Shown here one piece after another: positions 63,104 through 64,000 of a stretch of DNA of 64,000 nucleotides; position 1 is the first letter of the stretch; every line of letters starts with the position of its first letter. Below the pieces are notes generated by a model, which was not told the DNA's origin, made no database searches, and saw only the letters and a list, made by a program, of their open reading frames with translations. The stretch comes from a virus. A program made the position numbers and the translations under genes. The stretch lies in IMG/VR virus record IMGVR_UViG_3300025141_000055, positions 18,134 to 82,133 of that record; one strand, written 5' to 3'.

Positions 63104-64000
63104 ATGTTTAGACTCGCAGGACAAAATCCAAGCGTAGAAGAGCTTGTTTATATTCCCAAGCCTGGCGGTCGCGAATGGAAACATCCTGTCCTCAAACCAG
63201 GGATGGATGGCTTTAGCGGGCCGCCAACGCTTGAACCTATTAAGCCATATAACCCTAGTGAAGACGAGTCGGAGTTCATTCCGCTGGATTTAGCCCATAG
63301 CCACGAACGTGTTCATAAGCATCGATGGAATCAATGGCCAGATCCGGGGTACAAGGATGATTCGACATTTATAGATCTTGAATATAGACCCGGATGGAGG
63401 GAACGCCATCCAAACGGTCCAAAGGAGTTGGAGAAGCTTATTCCTTACAACCCGAAAGATGACCCAGGTAGGGAAATTGATTATCTAGCTGAGTTGCGAT
63501 ACCCACTAAGTAGACCCGTTCCTATGCCTGAATATAGGCATCGGCCAGATCCTCATTTCCCTAACTCCAGGCCAGTCCCTATACCGGAATATCAGCCGCC
63601 GGTAGATGGTCGTTGGGGAGACGCTATTCCAGTACCTATGCCTGAATATCGAGTTCCAGGACATGGGGGGTATTACCCGCAGGTAAGTGATAATACTTAC
63701 TGGGCTGGCGAAAGATTAAATATCCCAAAGGAAACATTAATAGCAGCGACACCAGGCGAGATGAGGCTCATATTAGATAAAGTCACTCAGAGGTTTAAGA
63801 ACGGTCAGTTAACAGTAGAACAATTACGATCTGCGCTTGTCGAAGCAGCCTTCATAGCTAATCCGAAGGGAGAGGGGACGCACCTGAAGCAAATGATTGA
63901 CAAGGCATACGAAAATCCTCTAACCAGCTTCCTTGTATCAAATCCCGATGCTGCCCAAGCTCTTGCCAAGAAGAGCTTGCCCATGCTTCAACAGTTTGGC
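63104..64000 (+). CDS. Proline-rich virion-like protein, cut by the window end (299 aa visible)
   Basis: An open frame from ATG 63104 to the last base. It has Pro/Tyr/Arg-rich, weakly repeated parts (RPVPMPEYRHRPDP, RPVPIPEYQPPVDG, IPVPMPEYRVPGHGG) and then a helical domain (ETLIAATPGEMRLILDKVTQ, LTVEQLRSALVEAAFIANP). No family recognised. The repeats and neighbour suggest a virion or assembly protein. The stop lies beyond the window. A 24-codon frame at 63035 precedes it and may be a leader. Confidence 0.6.
   Translation, partial: MFRLAGQNPSVEELVYIPKPGGREWKHPVLKPGMDGFSGPPTLEPIKPYNPSEDESEFIPLDLAHSHERVHKHRWNQWPDPGYKDDSTFIDLEYRPGWRERHPNGPKELEKLIPYNPKDDPGREIDYLAELRYPLSRPVPMPEYRHRPDPHFPNSRPVPIPEYQPPVDGRWGDAIPVPMPEYRVPGHGGYYPQVSDNTYWAGERLNIPKETLIAATPGEMRLILDKVTQRFKNGQLTVEQLRSALVEAAFIANPKGEGTHLKQMIDKAYENPLTSFLVSNPDAAQALAKKSLPMLQQFG

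Noticed and set aside
63035-63109. 24-codon frame between the two proline-rich genes
   Set aside because: Too short and without a family; its only support is a weak purine stretch upstream. A leader peptide cannot be excluded.

Overview
The window is a stretch of a tailed double-stranded DNA phage. It reads as a marine cyanophage-like virus, an inference from its gene families: a glycosyltransferase family 17 protein, a DUF3310 protein, a small porin-like beta-barrel, several 2OG-Fe(II) oxygenases, a CobS/MoxR-type ATPase and many tail-collar fibre proteins. No photosynthesis gene, integrase, tRNA or terminase was seen. The genome continues past the right edge, where a rightward gene is cut at base 64000.

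Layout. (1) 1-17370, mostly rightward: DUF3310 protein, glycosyltransferase, portal, a proline/glutamine-rich protein overlapping the portal end in another frame, major capsid protein, a second abundant-looking structural protein, an HhH protein, large virion proteins, a lambda-R-like muralytic enzyme, and one antisense HTH gene. Three intrinsic terminators split the head genes into units. (2) 17318-19963, leftward: a compact island of DNA-binding-type proteins and a Dam-like methyltransferase with an altered catalytic motif. (3) 20372-35128, rightward: tail fibres and repeat proteins, a duplicated pair of tail-collar genes, two 2OG oxygenases, HNH proteins, a two-domain endolysin and many very small genes. 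(4) 35150-44818, leftward: a third 2OG oxygenase, AEP-type primase fused to an SF3/D5 helicase, PD-(D/E)XK exonuclease, a second degenerate methyltransferase-like protein, SSB-like proteins and a five-repeat protein. (5) 44995-45845, rightward: porin-like protein and two small proteins. (6) 45842-61372, leftward: family A DNA polymerase, VWA protein + MoxR ATPase + two partner genes, thioredoxin, a MarR-type regulator, then about fourteen small accessory genes. (7) 61373-62519: a 1.1 kb non-coding control region. (8) 62520-64000, rightward: two proline-rich proteins with tandem repeats.

The replication genes form a self-contained set: primase-helicase, polymerase, exonuclease, SSB-like protein and thioredoxin. 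The MoxR/VWA cluster follows thioredoxin behind one textbook sigma-70 promoter with a stem-loop at the predicted 5' end.

Two signals are the most unusual. First, nearly every gap in the 57-61.4 kb small-gene region carries a recurring 5' leader: two stem-loops, then a G-poor CA-rich tract, then ATG. The copies fall into several sequence families, keep the stems while the bases change, and several are closed by UUCG or GNRA tetraloops. Second, the control region holds about ten copies of a 16-bp dyad (TARGTA-N4-TACYTA) within 350 bp, plus other palindromes, like an operator array, replication origin or partition site. Other points worth checking are a 113-bp exact duplication of part of the exonuclease gene fused to another gene, a long out-of-frame overlap at the portal end, and an in-frame amber codon in a small gene.
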